Assembly (NCBI RefSeq): GCF_020520425.1
Contig: NC_079489.1
Location: 20,484,001 to 20,548,000, forward strand
Direction of reading: 5' to 3'
Length of the DNA stretch: 64,000 nt
Origin: Spinacia oleracea
Lineage: Eukaryota; Streptophyta; Magnoliopsida; Caryophyllales; Amaranthaceae
Shown here: positions 44,601 to 57,419 of the stretch, piece by piece
Layout of the letters: each line of letters opens with the position of its first letter
Position numbering within the stretch: position 1 is the stretch's first letter
Position numbers and translations under genes: made by a program
Notes under the pieces: model-generated
What the model saw: the letters and a program-made list of their open reading frames with translations, nothing else
What the model was told of the DNA's origin: nothing
Database searches by the model: none

Positions 44601-47600
44601 ATATTAGGCGTATTGGGAAATGTTGAGAGATGCATTTTTACTTGAAAGAGCACCAACCTCTAGAAAGTTGGCTAGGTTGTAATTGGTGGTTTCCAGTCAT
44701 TCTACCTTAATTATCAATACAATCATATTTTACTAGTTTCCTCTTAACATGAGTAGATTTAATTATTAGTTCTTCTTAAGCTTCTTCTTCATTCCCTAAA
44801 ATCTTCTGTTCTAGTGAGAGAATAGCTAATGATCATCTTGATTCTAGCAGAATCCATCTCTAATATTCTAAATAACGCTTCTACCTAAATTTGCCTCTTT
44901 TAAGGATGCTACAATATTTGGAATAGTTACAAGAGGCGCTGACATGTATTCTTCCTCGACTTCTTAATTATTGGAGAGAAGATTCAGTTTTAAGTTTTCA
45001 GGATGGAGGTTGAACCTAAGCAGAGGAGTGAGGAGGAAATATTAGTGAAGCCTTCTAAAAAACAATGCCCATGCTGGTAGAGGTCAACTGTCAAAGAGAC
45101 AAGACGTCATCAGAACATACTATAAAAAAAGAAAAAAAAAAATTAAATTTCAGCAGTTCGCTATGGCCTATGGTTATGTCACGAGTGAGAAGAATCAGTA
45201 GCCTCCATTTTCTGTGGCTCGGCATCCATCTCTTTGCTAATCCATCTCCAACGATTAGTTTGGTTAATCCTTGTGAGGCTAAAGATGTGTTTGTTGTTTC
45301 GAAAAGAGGATATATTCTGGAATATGAAGACTCTGATTGCTGAAGTGTGCAGTTCCAATTTGCAATTTTGGTGCTTCATGTGGAAGAAAATTAACTAGTG
45401 TGTTTTCATTGTTGAGGGCAGAAATATCTGATGTATGACCATGCTTTTAAAGTGTCCTTAGCGTTCCTCTAATACATTCTTTGCAGAGAAATAAGAAAAA
45501 GTATACTAGTATAGTATCTACATCACAGAATCGTCTTTTAACTTTTTAAGTCAGGACTTGTTCTTTCCTTAGTCTGAGGTGTGTGGTTTAAAGTTGTAGA
45601 ATGCAAGTAATGAAAAAGTCAATGTTTTTTGGGTACTATAAGTTAAGTTACGGAATACGTCAAAAAGGGGTTTTTGAGTGTTATCAGTAACCAAAATTCT
45701 CTGTCCTTGGTAAACACTTTTCTTCTCCGTGGTTCTTTCAACTGAAGTCATTCAACCTTTTTCTCATTCTTGCTTCTTACTTTTTTTTGGTGATTTCTTG
45801 TTCTTCTCTCTTTGGTCATAGTTTTAGAAGTCCCCAACTCTCCATTGGCAATGCAAAGGAGAGCCTAAATGCTGCAAAAGTAAAACATAAGAAATGTAGG
45901 ATGAAAAAGACATCAATGTAACTTTATGTCTTGAACCAAAGTCAAGTGTGGAAATATCCCTTGCTCCATCAGTTAGTCAAGACTAATTGGTGTGCTAAAC
46001 ATTAAACCAGCCCCCACAGCATCCTAACCTCCTAAGCAAGGGGTGCCACCTCTTAAAGGGCCCAAAGTTTGAAAAAATCAGTCTCATCCTTCTAAATAAT
46101 AAATCAAACCTCTGCCACTTCACCTTTTTCCTTATTTTTCTAATTTCAAGCTCTCTAAATTTGTCAAAATAATACCATGGCAACGGGAAAGAAATTCAAC
46201 AAGTTAAATAGCAGCGTATATCACCAATTCTTCAATTCTCATCTCTTTTTCCTGGTTGTTTATTATTGACCTTAGAGTGGCTGCTCTTTTCTCCATAAAC
46301 GACAACTCCTTTAGCCTCCAGCCTTCCATTGCGAACTATACAGAGGTAACTGTTAAAATTCACACTTACTATATATAGCTATGCTATTAATTGAATGATT
46401 GATATACAAAATAATTGTAACCCATTAGTTAAATAGATAATGAGTTACTATATAATGTAACATTATGTTTTGTAAATATAGATAAAATAACAAAAACACA
46501 TTTTCTTATATCATTATTATTCCTTGTTTAATCATTTCCCACAATAAAACCATCAGGTGGTATCAAGAGCTATCTTGATCTTTCGGGCCACTTTTTTGTT
46601 AGCCTAAAAAAATACAAAAAAAGAAAGAAAATTACTAATAATAATAATTTGAAGCATGGCTTCATCTAGTTCAGCAATTCCTTCTGCACCACTTAATTAC
46701 GATTTTTGGTGCATCAAAATGAAGGCTTTGTTGACTGCTCTAGACTTATGGGAAATAGTTGAACAAGGATATATTCTTCCTCAACCATTAACTGGACAAA
46801 CAATTAACTACTGAACAACAAAGTTTAGTAAAAGAGAAAACCACGAAGAATGCAAAAGCAAATGCATATCTTCATTCTTCTATTGGAGAGACGATTTTTC
46901 CACGAATCATAAACACTACTTCGGCAAAGGAGTTGTGGGATACTCTCCAAGAAGATTTTCATGGCTCGGAAAAGGTAAGAGCTATTAAACTAGAAAATTT
47001 TCGAAGAGACTTTGAGAACTTAAAAATGAAGCAATCTGAATCAATGAAGGATTACACATCTAGAATCATAGATCTAGTAAACCAAATGAAAATCTATGGT
47101 GATGATATTTCCGATAAAAGGATTGTTAACAAAGTTCTTTGTACTCTTGATAGTAAATTCAATTTTAATGTAACTGCTATAGAAGAGTCCAAAGATCTCG
47201 ATAAATTGTCTCCTCAAGTGTTACTTGGGTCTTTACAAGCACATGAACAAAAGATCTCCGGTAGAAATGAAGGTTCATCGGAGGGTGCTTTTCAGGCAAA
47301 GAATAAACAAAGATCACAAAACTTCAAAACTTATAAGAATTAGTCAATGTCCAAAGTGAAAGTTGGTACAGGAAGAAAAGGAAAATTTTCACCTTGTGGA
47401 ATATGCAATAAAACAAACCACATGGAAAAAAATTGCTGGAATAAAGACAAAATACCGTGTAATATTTGCAAAAAGTCTGGCCATGAACAAAAAAGATTGT
47501 TGGTTTAAAGACCAGCAGGCCAAAGCAAATGTTTCTGAAAGTGGAATATTTGAAGATCAACTATTTGTTGCATGTCAATCCTCAATAGGAACCAACAAAG

Positions 47601-50600
47601 ACGTGTGGCTAATTGATAGTGGTTGCACAAATCACATGGCAAACAATGAATGCATGTTCATTGACATTAATACTTACATGTACACTCCTGTTAGAATGGG
47701 TGATGACTCCATTATAGAGGCAAAAGGCAAAGGAACAATTGCGGTACAAACAAAGAAGGGAGCACGTTATATTAAAAATGTCTTGTTTGTTCCTAATCTT
47801 GCTTCAAATTTGTTGAGTATTCCCCAGATGATGCAAAATAGATACTCCATTAATTTTGAGGGGAATTCATGCAACATCTATGATCAACAAGGGAAAGACA
47901 AATGAAAAATAAGAGTTCTCCTCTTTTATGGAAAAACCCAAAAGAAGAGGTAAATAGAATGGAACTTGCTGACTCTTGGTTATGGCACAAAAGGCTAGGC
48001 CACTATAACTTTCATGCTTTACAACTTCTTCATAGAAAGAATATGCTTAGAGATCTGCCACTCATGACCTTAGAAAAACAGGTTTGTGAAGGATGTCAGC
48101 GGGGGAAGATGCATAGAGAATCATTCCCACATAATCAAGCATGGTGGGCAAACGAGAAACTTGAGTTGGTACATACCGATGTATGTGGTCCTACGAGGAC
48201 ACCCACTGACGAGAACAACAAATATTTCATCCTATTTATAGATGATTTCACAAAGATGCAATGGGTATATTTTCTCAAAGAACGTTCTGAAGTACCAACT
48301 ATTTTCAAGAAATTTAAAGCCATGGTTGAAAATTAAAGTGCATGTAGAATGAAAAAAATTCGATTCGATAGAGGTAAGGAATACACATCAAATGTGTTTG
48401 ATAACTTTTGTGACGATGAAGGCATTACACATCAGCTTACGGTTGGGTACACACCACAACAAAATGGTGTACCTGAATGAAGAATGGAACAGTTATGGAA
48501 ATGGCACGATGTATGCTTTTTGAGAAGAAAATGCCAAAAAGATTTTGGGCGGAGGCTGTATTAACAGTCGTATATCTGCTGAATAGATGTCCAACTAAGG
48601 CAGTGAGGGATAAAACACCATGTGAAGTGTGGACAGGCGAGAAACCTACTGCAAAACACCTTAGGGTATTTGGCTCTTTATGCTACATACAGTTCCTGCA
48701 GAAAAGAGACACAAATTACAAGAGAAGGCAAAACGTGGCATCTTTCTAGGATAATGCTCGCAATCCAAAGGTTATCGTCTTTTAAATTGAAGACACGAAA
48801 ATTGGCGATCAGTAGAGACGTGGAAGTGGATGAGAACTCCTACTGGAACTGGGATGAAGAAAAAGTGGAAGGGCAACCTGCAATAACTGGGAATGTTTTC
48901 GAGAACAATGAAACACAAGGGCAAAATAACAATAATGAAATTCCACGGGATATGTCACCACCGAATTCTCCTAGAACACCACATGGATCTCCTAGAACTC
49001 CAAATAATGGCGAATCTTCTCCGGATTCTGTAAAATTGTAAATGCTACAGGACCAAGAGGTAAACGACTTGTAGCTGACTATAAAGATAATGCATCAGCT
49101 CAAGTCACCAAAGTTCAATTTGAATCATGTTATCTTGTTGTTTATGAACCTAACAACTATATTGAAGCTTCAAAACATCAAGAGTGGAGAAATGCGATGA
49201 AGGAGGAGCTAAAAATGATTGAGAAAAATCATACTTGGGATCTCATAGAGAGACCAAAACATAAAGATGTAGTTGAGTCAAGTGGGTCTATAGAACCAAA
49301 CATAGCAAGGCTCGTTGTAAAAGGATACTCTCAACAATATGGTACTGATTACACCGAGACATTTTCTCCTGTCGCGAGACATGATACAATAAGAATCTTA
49401 ATTGCCTTAGCTGCTCAACATAAATGGAATATTTTCCAGATGGATGTAAAGTTCGCATTCTTAAATGGCTATCTCCAAGAAGAGATATATGTCGAACAAC
49501 CAGAAGGGTTCGTTATTGAAGGAAAAGAAAATCAAGTTTATAAGCTTAAAAAAACGCTATACGGGTTGAAACAAGCTCCACGAGCTTGGTACAGCAGAAT
49601 TGATGAATACTTGCTGAAGTTTGGATTTGAAAGAAGTCCAAGTGAACCCACTTTGTAGGTAAAGCATACAACATCAGATTTGATGATTTTATCCCTATAT
49701 GTTGATGATTTAATCATTAGGGGAAATAATGAAGCAATGATTGCAGACTTCAAGAAGCATATGAAACAAGAATTTTAAATGACAGATCTAGGCTTAATGA
49801 ACTTCTTTCTTGGTTTAGAAGTAAAGCAAACAAATGAAGGCATCTTTATAACACAGAGAAAGTATGCAGAAGCTATCCTAAAGAAATTAAAGATGGATAA
49901 GTGCAAAGTTATGTCGACACCACTAGCTATAAATGAAAAACTTTCTAAAGAAGATGGAGCTGAAAAGACTAATCCTAGCATTTACAGGGGTATCGTTGGA
50001 TGCTTGTTATATCTCACAGCTTCAAGACCTGATCTAAAAACCCCAGTCAACTTCACTATTCCACTGCAAAGAGAGTTTTAAGGCACTAAAGAATTGGGTA
50101 TCTGGTACAAACCAACTAAAAGTTCGGAATTAGTTGGGTACTCTGATAGTGATTGGGGTGGATCTATTGATGATATGAAAAGTACATCAAGTTATGCATT
50201 TACTCTAGGAAGTGGAATATTCTCATGGCAATCACAAAAACAAGATAATGTTGCTCAATCAACAGCTGAAGCGGAGTACATAGCTGCGTGTGCAGTTGTG
50301 AATCAAGCCAATTTGGTTAAAGAAAGTGCTCAAACACATGGGGAAAGAACAATGTACTCCGACAAAATTACTCTGTGACAACATGTAAGCAATTGGTATT
50401 GCAAGGAAGCCTGTATGTCACAAAAGAACTAAACACTTCAAAATCAAGTATCACTTTGTGAGAGAGTCCCGAAGAGAAGGTGAAATAAATTTAACAAGCA
50501 AATACCTCTTTACATATTGAAAGTAACTAGAGTAACCATTATTAATTTGTAAGATTACTTAGATATTGAAATACCTCTTTACACTTTGTATAATTTATGA

Positions 50601-53600
50601 ATCCACTAATTGAGTGGTAATATGTGTGTTATTTTATAAACTTACCATGGTCTAATTTATTTATTCTTAATTGTTAACAGATTGTCATATAGTTGTATTT
50701 TGGGTTTTGGAATTGTGGAAATTTGGGATATCGCCAATAACAAATGTTCAATTTGAATTTTACGATTCTACTTCTTCATTGTTCTTTGATTTGCTACTTA
50801 GTATTTGATTTAGTTTTAGATCTTGCCTGGACAAAAATAAATTCGGTGGTGAAAGATGAAAAAAGGAGAAAACCAATTGAAGAGCTAATAAAATCAGAAC
50901 AAGGAGCTTTTGATAAATTTGTTTTTAGGAAGGTAGATACTCATGAAATTTTGGATCACTCAAATGAAGTGAAAAATTGGATCATGGAATGAAAATGATG
51001 AAGTTAATGATTCAAGAATTCCTATTGATGTGTCAATTGCGTTTAATATTAATAATCTTGGTGTTGATGTCATACTTGATGATGGACAAGAAACTCCTCA
51101 TCTTGATATTTATGATCCAAGAAATTGGGAGAACTTGATAACAAATGGAAAGATATTCTAGTAATTTTCTAGTATGCCCTTTGTCAACTAGAATGTCCTT
51201 CAATTAGGTATCAAGATCCTCCTGATTCTTGGATCATAAATATAGAAATGTGGAATTTCTTATTCATCATCAACACCAAGATTATCAATATTCTATGCAT
51301 TTGACACATCATTAGGAACACTTGAATCGTTAACTTCATCACTTTACGTTTTCATGATCTAACTTTTCATTTGACTAATCCAAATGTTCATTGCCATTGC
51401 TATCTTAATTTTCATTTGACGTGTCCAAATTTTCATGTTCTTAAAACAAATTTATCAAGAGATCCTTGTTGTGATTTTATTGGTTCTTTTGTTAGATCTT
51501 TTCCCGTTTCACACCACGAGATAATTTTTTTAGGCAACATCTTAATATAAACGAAATACTCAAATAATAAATCAAAGAACCATTACACCTAGAAGATGTA
51601 AATTGGAGAACTAGAATCATATAATTCGAATTGAACATTTGCTATTGGTGTAATCACAAATTTCGACAATTCCGAAATCCAAAGTTCATTTTGACAATCA
51701 ACATAAACAAATTAGAAGATGACAAAATTAATAACCAACATACAGTTAGTGAATTAATCAACTATACGAAAAATAAATAGGTATTTATCATCTATAATAA
51801 TGTGACAAATTAATAAGTCGTGAGAAAAGAAAAGAGGAAGCCTAGGAAGGAAGAACGGAAGGGTTACCTCGGAGAAAAGAGCAGCTAACAACAATATTCA
51901 CCACCATGATAAAGGTGAAGTGGCAGAGATTTGATTTATTATTGGACATTTGAAAACATGGAATCTGGCAAATTTGGGAACCGAAAAAGTTGAAGAGGCT
52001 GTAAAATAATGATTTTCGCCTTGACAACACCTTGTGAGAAGAAAGTAAAGAATGCATTTGACTTTTAGTTTTCCCAATTCCCCGCAATGTATTGCAGTAG
52101 CGGAGAAGCAACTCAAGCAACAGGCTGCAAGCCCAATTATAGGGCTTCTTTTCTAAAATATAAAACATTGGGCCTCCGGGCCTAGGCGGTTGCACCCCCG
52201 CCCCCCACTTAGCCTCATGATCGGGCCTGCATTTAACCTGGTATCGACTTCAGAAATTTTAAGAAATAGATAAGCTTTGTATTGTCTTTATCAGGCTTAT
52301 TTTAACTTATGTGGTAGCCATCTCATATAAGCCACTTGCGTCATTGCTTGAGAAGGATGCTAAATGTAATTACTCTATGCTCAAATACCGCCTTTAGGTT
52401 GTGCATTAATTTCTCAATCTTGCCACATCCATAGTTTTTAATAAGGATTACAATTTCAAGCTTGATTTTTGGAATTTCTTAATCCGCCCCTATCGTAGTA
52501 ATATTGCTACTTTCTCTGCAGACATTTATGGAATGAACCAAAGCTAGTGAAAGGATTAGCCAATATGAAAGTTCAATCTGCATTTGCATCCGGTGTAATT
52601 TCTGCTGCTATTGGTGATGATGGCTCTCTATGGACATGGGGAAGGTCCAAGCGTGGGCAGCTTGGACATGGGAAAGGAATAACAGATGCTCTTATGCCAT
52701 CCAAAGTGGAAGCACTCACTGGAGAAGATATAACCAAGGTGGTCACTATCTAATGCCTTTAAGGTAGAATTATAGTTTATCAACTGCTAGTCTTTTCAGC
52801 TATTTTTTTCCTTTAAAAAAAATACTTTTCACTATACGGAGTATATTCTATTCTGCTTTGTAATCCCTACCGCTGATGCTTTTCTTATTATTGTCAATTT
52901 GTACCACATTCCATTCCTCCTGAGGATTTCCCCTGATTTTAGCATACTATTTCAGGTGTCACTTGGTTGGGGACATGTGCTTGCACAAACAGTTGATAGA
53001 AAGTTATTTGGCTGGGGCTATTCAGCTGATGGAAGACTGGGACGGTTGGGAGAGAAAGTCAAAGCCTCACCATTAGATTCAAAAGCAGAATTACCTGGAA
53101 CACATGAGATGACACGCTCTGAAGCGTTAGATATTGCTGAGAAACATGTCTTGGAAAGTATGGAGAAAGAAAAAGACATGCCAATTGTGTGGGAACCACA
53201 TTTAATAGAAGAACTTCATTCCGTTCCCGTGACTGATATCTCTTGTGGTCTTGATCACTCCTTAGTCATTTGCGGTAAGTCATAGATTTATCTCATTTCT
53301 ACTATTTTTGGTGATTACTGCTTCAGAATTTGCCTAAGGGTATATCATATAAATTCCAACAGGGGATAGCACAATGCTAAGTGGGGGCAGTAACATCTAT
53401 GGTCAATTGGGGAGAGAAAACCAAGGCCTAGGGTTTTTTCCAGTTGACATGAGCTTTCGTCCGCTGTCAGTTGCTTGTGGGCTGGGACATTCCCTTGCAA
53501 TCTGTGCAACGGGGGAAGGCAATGATATCAGAAAAGCCTTATTTTCATGGGGATGGAACGGGAGTTCACAGCTTGGAAGGCCAGGCCTTGGCCTTGAGAG

Positions 53601-53835
53601 CAAACCATTGGTGGTGGAAAGTTTAGCTCCTGTAGCTGTTTCCTGTGGGCGTGTGCATTCAGTTGCTGTCACTGACGACGGACAATTATGGGTTTGGGGT
53701 TGTGGTAAAAATGGGAGACTTGGCTTAGGCAGCTCATTTGATGAATCGGAACCAACTTTAGTTGAGATTGAGGATTACAAAGTTGTCCAAGCTGTAGCAG
53801 GGTTTGATCACACACTGCTTTTGGTTGCTGAATAA
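41602..53835 (+). CDS. RCC1-repeat protein, probably mitochondrial, 4 exons, 450 aa
   Basis: Seven-bladed beta-propeller protein of the RCC1/UVR8 class. Exons 41602-41945, 52522-52738, 52956-53274, 53363-53835 join in phase to 1353 bases. Blade signatures in order: WGRNDEGQLGRG, WGRSKRGQLGHG, WGYSADGRLGR, GGSNIYGQLGRE, WGWNGSSQLGRP, WGCGKNGRLGLG, each preceded by a G-H/D-S/T-L/V-A strand. The first 25 residues (MLQFLYKRSGATAFISRCRS..) are basic and acid-free, like a mitochondrial presequence; the ATG at 41614 fits this better than 41602 (446 against 450 aa). Plant relatives of this size include the RUG proteins, one of which aids mitochondrial nad2 splicing; which one this is I cannot say. 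Intron 1 is 10,576 bases and transposon-filled. A leader exon ending near 41029 (GAG/GTATTG) is possible. Confidence 0.93.
42030..43960 (+). other. RCC1-gene intron 1, left part
   Basis: T-rich intronic sequence. No gene, repeat or element end was recognised. Confidence 0.5.
43961..44625. repeat. Compound tandem repeat: 81-bp unit twice, then 182-bp unit three times
   Basis: GTAATAGTTTAGAA at 43961 and 44042 sets the 81-base spacing. GGTTTGATATGTAGAGTGGG at 44131, 44313 and 44495 sets the 182-base spacing. The larger unit includes the TTTTCCATGTTGTTGTGGG core of the smaller, so it arose from it. Copies are near-identical, implying recent expansion. The minus-strand frame here (43764-44201) is a by-product. 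Confidence 0.95.
44626..46340 (+). other. RCC1-gene intron 1, stretch before the Copia element
   Basis: Unique-looking intronic sequence; the frame at 45065-45343 is not recognisable. No feature supported. Confidence 0.5.
46558..50515 (+). mobile_element. Broken Copia retrotransposon inside RCC1 intron 1
   Basis: A primer-binding site TGGTATCAAGAGC at 46558 follows a CA that should end the left LTR. Domains then come in Copia order: gag from 46655 (UBN2-type, best part 46933-47343), two CCHC knuckles (47395-47510), protease with D-S-G (about 47614), integrase-leading H-x-x-x-H region (about 47980-48110), integrase core (48170-48500), reverse transcriptase with the YVDD box (about 49695) and RNase H (50110-50490). 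At least seven frameshifts or stops break the polyprotein. Sequence stops being recognisable just after the RNase H segment and no right LTR was found. Dead, 3'-truncated copy in the same orientation as the host gene. Confidence 0.9.
50680..51699. repeat. Inverted repeat of hAT transposase-derived sequence
   Basis: The left arm (about 50680-51163) and the reverse complement of the right arm (about 51187-51699) share the same order of matches: GGAATTGT-GAAATTTG, CAAATGTTCAATT, GTTCTTTGATTT, AATAAAATCA-AACAAGGA, CTTGATAAATTTGTTTT, AATCTTGGTGTTGATG, ATATTTATGATCCAAGAA, ATTCTAGT. The centre is only about 25 bases. The left arm in one frame shows IKSEQGAFDKFV and later DIYDPRNWENL, phrases from the N-terminus of plant TTF-type zinc-finger/hAT transposase proteins. 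Both arms have stops and indels; by eye they agree at roughly 70 percent. It lies in RCC1 intron 1 directly after the Copia remnant. Confidence 0.8.
51700..52521 (+). other. RCC1-gene intron 1, right end
   Basis: The minus-strand frame 51842-52195 has no recognisable product. The GC-rich phrase GGCCTCCGGGCCTAGGCGG at about 52171 may be an old element edge. Confidence 0.4.
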
Positions 53836-54799
53836 TCATAGAGCTAATTTGCAGGTTTTGGCATTTTGTTTTTGTTCGTCAACATTCAACAACTACTATT
53901 CTAATTTGCTTCTCCAAGTAACTATTCTTATTTGTTGGAGTTAGCAAGATCAACCGAGCCACACTTTTCTTAATTGGTACTACTACCCCCTTACGTGCTT
54001 ATATTGGAGCCAATAGATACAAATATACAATGATACAATCATTAATACCTATGGAGTGCTACGCATATATCTTGAAGGTTTTACTCAACTGAAACTTGAG
54101 GGTTCTTTTCATTTATACTCCATTGTAGAAGCTTTAACTCTGTTTTTTTTGTTGTTGTTGTTGTCAATGAGAACAGGTTTCTGTAATAAAAATCATTAGA
54201 ATTAGGGTTGTCAACTTGTTACTGACTTGGTGACCGGTATTTTCCGCTTTCTAGTGGAATGAAATTTGTTTACGTCAACACAAAATTACAACACCAAATC
54301 GCTTCTTGATTTTCCCCTAATATGATACGAAACTGTTGCTTGATTTTTCTACGACATAAAATCATAGTACATTAGTGCTACAACGAGGTGTTTTCTAGAA
54401 ATTTAGTTAAACAGACTCTAAATTCTTATTTATAAAAAAAGAAAAAAAAAGGCGTCGTTTTTTATCCTATATGACATTAACGTTTGAGGTTGATTAGGAG
54501 GAATGTCAGTGGGGCGGGTTTTATGGGAGACCCGGCCCGCATATGTCCCAAGTAGGCGGAGATGGAGAAAAGTTTGGCGGGTGATGGAGCATGGTTAGGT
54601 ATAACAATCATACCCGTCATGGATTATGAGGCGGGTGTGGATTTTGTGTTGGACCCGTCCCATCCCCTCCCGCCCCGCATGATACTCGTCATCCTACCCG
54701 ACTATCACTTTCTACGTGAATTGAAAAATTTAAAGAAAATAAAAGATTAAACATTTTTTTTATGCATTTGGATTTGTTTTTAGTATGTGATAATATGAA
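53836..54799. other. RCC1 3' flank and old element end
   Basis: Probable 3' UTR to about 54200. At 54500-54710 GC-rich GGCGGG/CCCGCC sequence, echoed at 55880-56090, looks like paired subterminal regions of a decayed hAT-type element that later received the Helitron between them. Confidence 0.45.
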
Positions 54800-54872
54800 C
54801 TAGATTTTACGTGCGATGTACGGTTTCTATAAAATTGTTACGTTAAAATAAAACTCCTAAATATATCAACTA

Positions 54873-55212
54873 CTCCCTCCATTTTTTTTGATCTTCCTGT
54901 TTCTATAAATGTCGTTCCTATTTGATCTTCCTGTTTCTATTTTGGGACATGACTTTTTACCATAAATTTCTCCACCATCCCTTATTTAATTCATTCACAT
55001 TTCCCTATTCACCCACCCAACCCCACTTTTTTGATTTTTTATTACTTTCATAAAAATATCTCCTCTCTCCTTCATTTCTTTTTTACTTTCTTCATTTATT
55101 TATTATTTTCTCTTACACCCAATCATTACTCTTACACCCAATCATTAAAAGATTTCAGTTTCTTAATTTCCACCCAAAACTCCAAACAGGAAGATCAAAA
55201 AGAAACAGATAC
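54873..55212. mobile_element. Stowaway-like MITE nested in the Helitron
   Basis: CTCCCTCCATTTTTTTTGAT followed by CTTCCTGTTT at the left; AAACAGGAAGATCAAAAAGA at the right. The very last bases are altered, but TA flanks remain. Confidence 0.7.
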
Positions 55213-55319
55213 TATATTTTAAATATTAGATTAAATTAATTTTCTTTATTATGTATTGAATTTCATTTTAGATTTTTTTTTTTAAATTATTATAGTGTTT
55301 GGTTTTGGATGAAATTGTA

Positions 55320-55745
55320 TATAAGAAATATTAATAATTATGTAATAAAAATATTTACGTGGCACCTAATTATTTATCTATGTGGCATTCGACTTTTTAA
55401 TTCAAAAATAATTTTGAAGTCTTATTTTCATTGGCTGAAACCATTAGATTTCCTACGTGGCGCTCTAATATTGGATTAATGTTTGATTTTGGATTGAATT
55501 TTATTTTAGATTAGTGTTTGATTTTGTATGAATTTTATTTTAGATTTATTTTTTAATTATTAGAGCGTTTGATTTTGGATGGAATTGTATATATTAGTAA
55601 TTAATTAATTAATTTAAATATCTACGTGGCACCTAATTAATTATCCACGTGGCACTCGATTTTTTTAATTCAAAAATAAATTAGAAATCTTATTTTTCAA
55701 TGGCCGAAACCATTAGTAATCGTAGGTGGCGCTCTAATAGTTCAG
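55320..55745. repeat. Diverged two-copy tandem duplication inside the Helitron
   Basis: The order TTTGATTTTGGATGGAATTGT, ACGTGGCACCTAATTA, GTGGCA(T/C)TCGA, ATGGCCGAAACCATTAG, GGCGCTCTAATA appears twice, about 267 bases apart. Confidence 0.75.
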
Positions 55746-56104
55746 CAAATATGCCTCCTTTATATAAGTATATTAGATTAAAGCGAGACTTATTTTGTTT
55801 GTTTGATTTTTTTTGTTATGGAGTTACTTTTTTCCATAATGTTTGCTAAATAAGAAAAACTAGGAGGGTGTTGGCGCGGATATGGGGCGGGGATGGACAC
55901 CCAGGCGGGTGGTGGGATGGGGATGGGATCTTATACCCGACATGGGTGAATGGGGCGGTGATGATTTGTACCCACTATGGGTGATGGGGCGGGGATGGAG
56001 ATGAAAATTTTAGGTGGGATGACGGGGATGGAAATTTTAGGTGGGGATGAGGATGGATGGACCTATATCCTCATCCACGCCGCTCCAGAAACACATTGAC
56101 TTAT

Positions 56105-57136
56105 TAGACAAAATGTCTATAATTTGTTGCACTTGGTCGCTCGAAACTCCCGCAATCCCCTGCAAATTTGTTGTTCTTGCGCTACCATGCTGCTGGCAGG
56201 AGCTATTATTATAGCGTTGGCTCGTGCAAGAGGCCCAACATTACCTCCATGGTTTCCAACTCTGCCGCCCCTTCTAGGCCCTCGTTCGCCACTTTTCTTT
56301 TCATCCCACCAATCAAGAATCCCAATTAGTTGATAACAACTCCCCTCATTGTGCCCTCTCGATTACAGTGATTCAGAATTTGTCGTGTGTCCGGAACTTG
56401 ATCGATCCTTGGTTTCCACTTTGAACGCCATCACACTCTCCTTCCCCTTATATTTCTAGTATTAATTACAGTTTGGTACGCCTCATCAACATAAGGAAGA
56501 GGTGATTTAGCCAACTGTTGGGCTCGGATAGCTTCATAGTGATCCTCAAGGCCTATCAAAAAATAGTGCAAGCGATCTTCCTCAGGTATATAGCTGGCCT
56601 GCTTTGCTATATTGCACGTACAACCGGCACACAAGCACCGCGACACCATTGCGTACTGCACATATTCCTTCCATATTTTCGACATCCGGTCAAAATCGTT
56701 GTGACGCCCTTTGTGATCGCCTGTTTACAGCCACTCAACGCCATCTTGATATGGCAGCGTTCCGGTCACCACACAAAATCTCTTCCTCAAATGACACCAT
56801 AACTCAAAAGCATTATCAAAGTCTTTAATGAAAGAACGCAAATTCTCGTCAATAGTGTTCGTAATCCACGATCCCACCATCGAATTACAGCATATCAATG
56901 ATTCATCTTGTTTGCGTATGTCGTAAGTTTAGTAATGGAACCATCCACAAACCTAAATTTAAATTTCAAAATCATTGAACGCCTCACAGCCTTAGCCCAC
57001 TCGTCATAATTCAATGCTCTGCAAAGTTTAACCGGCGTAATAATGATCCTTGGCCCATCACCGGACCCGAGATAGTAACCAAGATCAACCGGATGCTCCA
57101 CCTTCGGTGGTGGTTCTTATCCATCCTTTCCCATAC
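56105..57136 (-). pseudogene. Copia gag remnant
   Basis: Minus-strand pieces follow Copia gag order. A start near 57136 leads to a segment with YDEWAKAVRRSM and FRFVDGSITKL (about 57040-56940), the N-terminal gag_3 motif. RLHYFLIGLEDHYEAIRAQ (about 56590-56530) is the mid-gag motif. VSSDQVQQIIDIL near 56110-56150 is the typical segment before protease. A PBS-like ATATCAAGAGC at about 57223-57235 lies upstream. Stops and gaps between the pieces make it non-functional. No pol follows. Confidence 0.7.
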
Positions 57137-57419
57137 TAATATGAACAAATTACGTGTTGTGTATGATTTGGTGGCTCACACACGGTCCTCTCAATCTCTA
57201 CGGAAAAAATAGGGTTTTTAGCCTAAGCTCTTGATATATTCTCATTAATTCTCAACGTATATATAGTACATAGGAAGGGTACTTAGGTAACTTCGTATAT
57301 CTAAGGTATTACAAATATTATCAATATTCACATAATATACGTCTATCGTAACACACATCTATTATTTCATTCTAACTAACATTTACTTTGTAGTTTGTAC
57401 TAGTACTACTTAGGTACCG

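Larger units (their letters stand above)
54800..55777 (-). mobile_element. Non-autonomous Helitron, 978 bp, minus strand
   Basis: On the minus strand it begins TCTAATATACTTATATAAAG after A and ends with a CGTACATCGCACG hairpin, AAAAT and CTAG before T, matching Helitron ends. A Stowaway-like MITE is nested at 54873-55212. Inside, CGTGGCACCTAATTA-TTATC and its surroundings occur twice about 267 bases apart. Confidence 0.75.

Noticed and set aside
45065-45343. 92-codon plus-strand frame as an extra exon of the RCC1 gene
   Set aside because: No propeller motif and the 41945-52522 junction is already in phase with conserved sequence on both sides.
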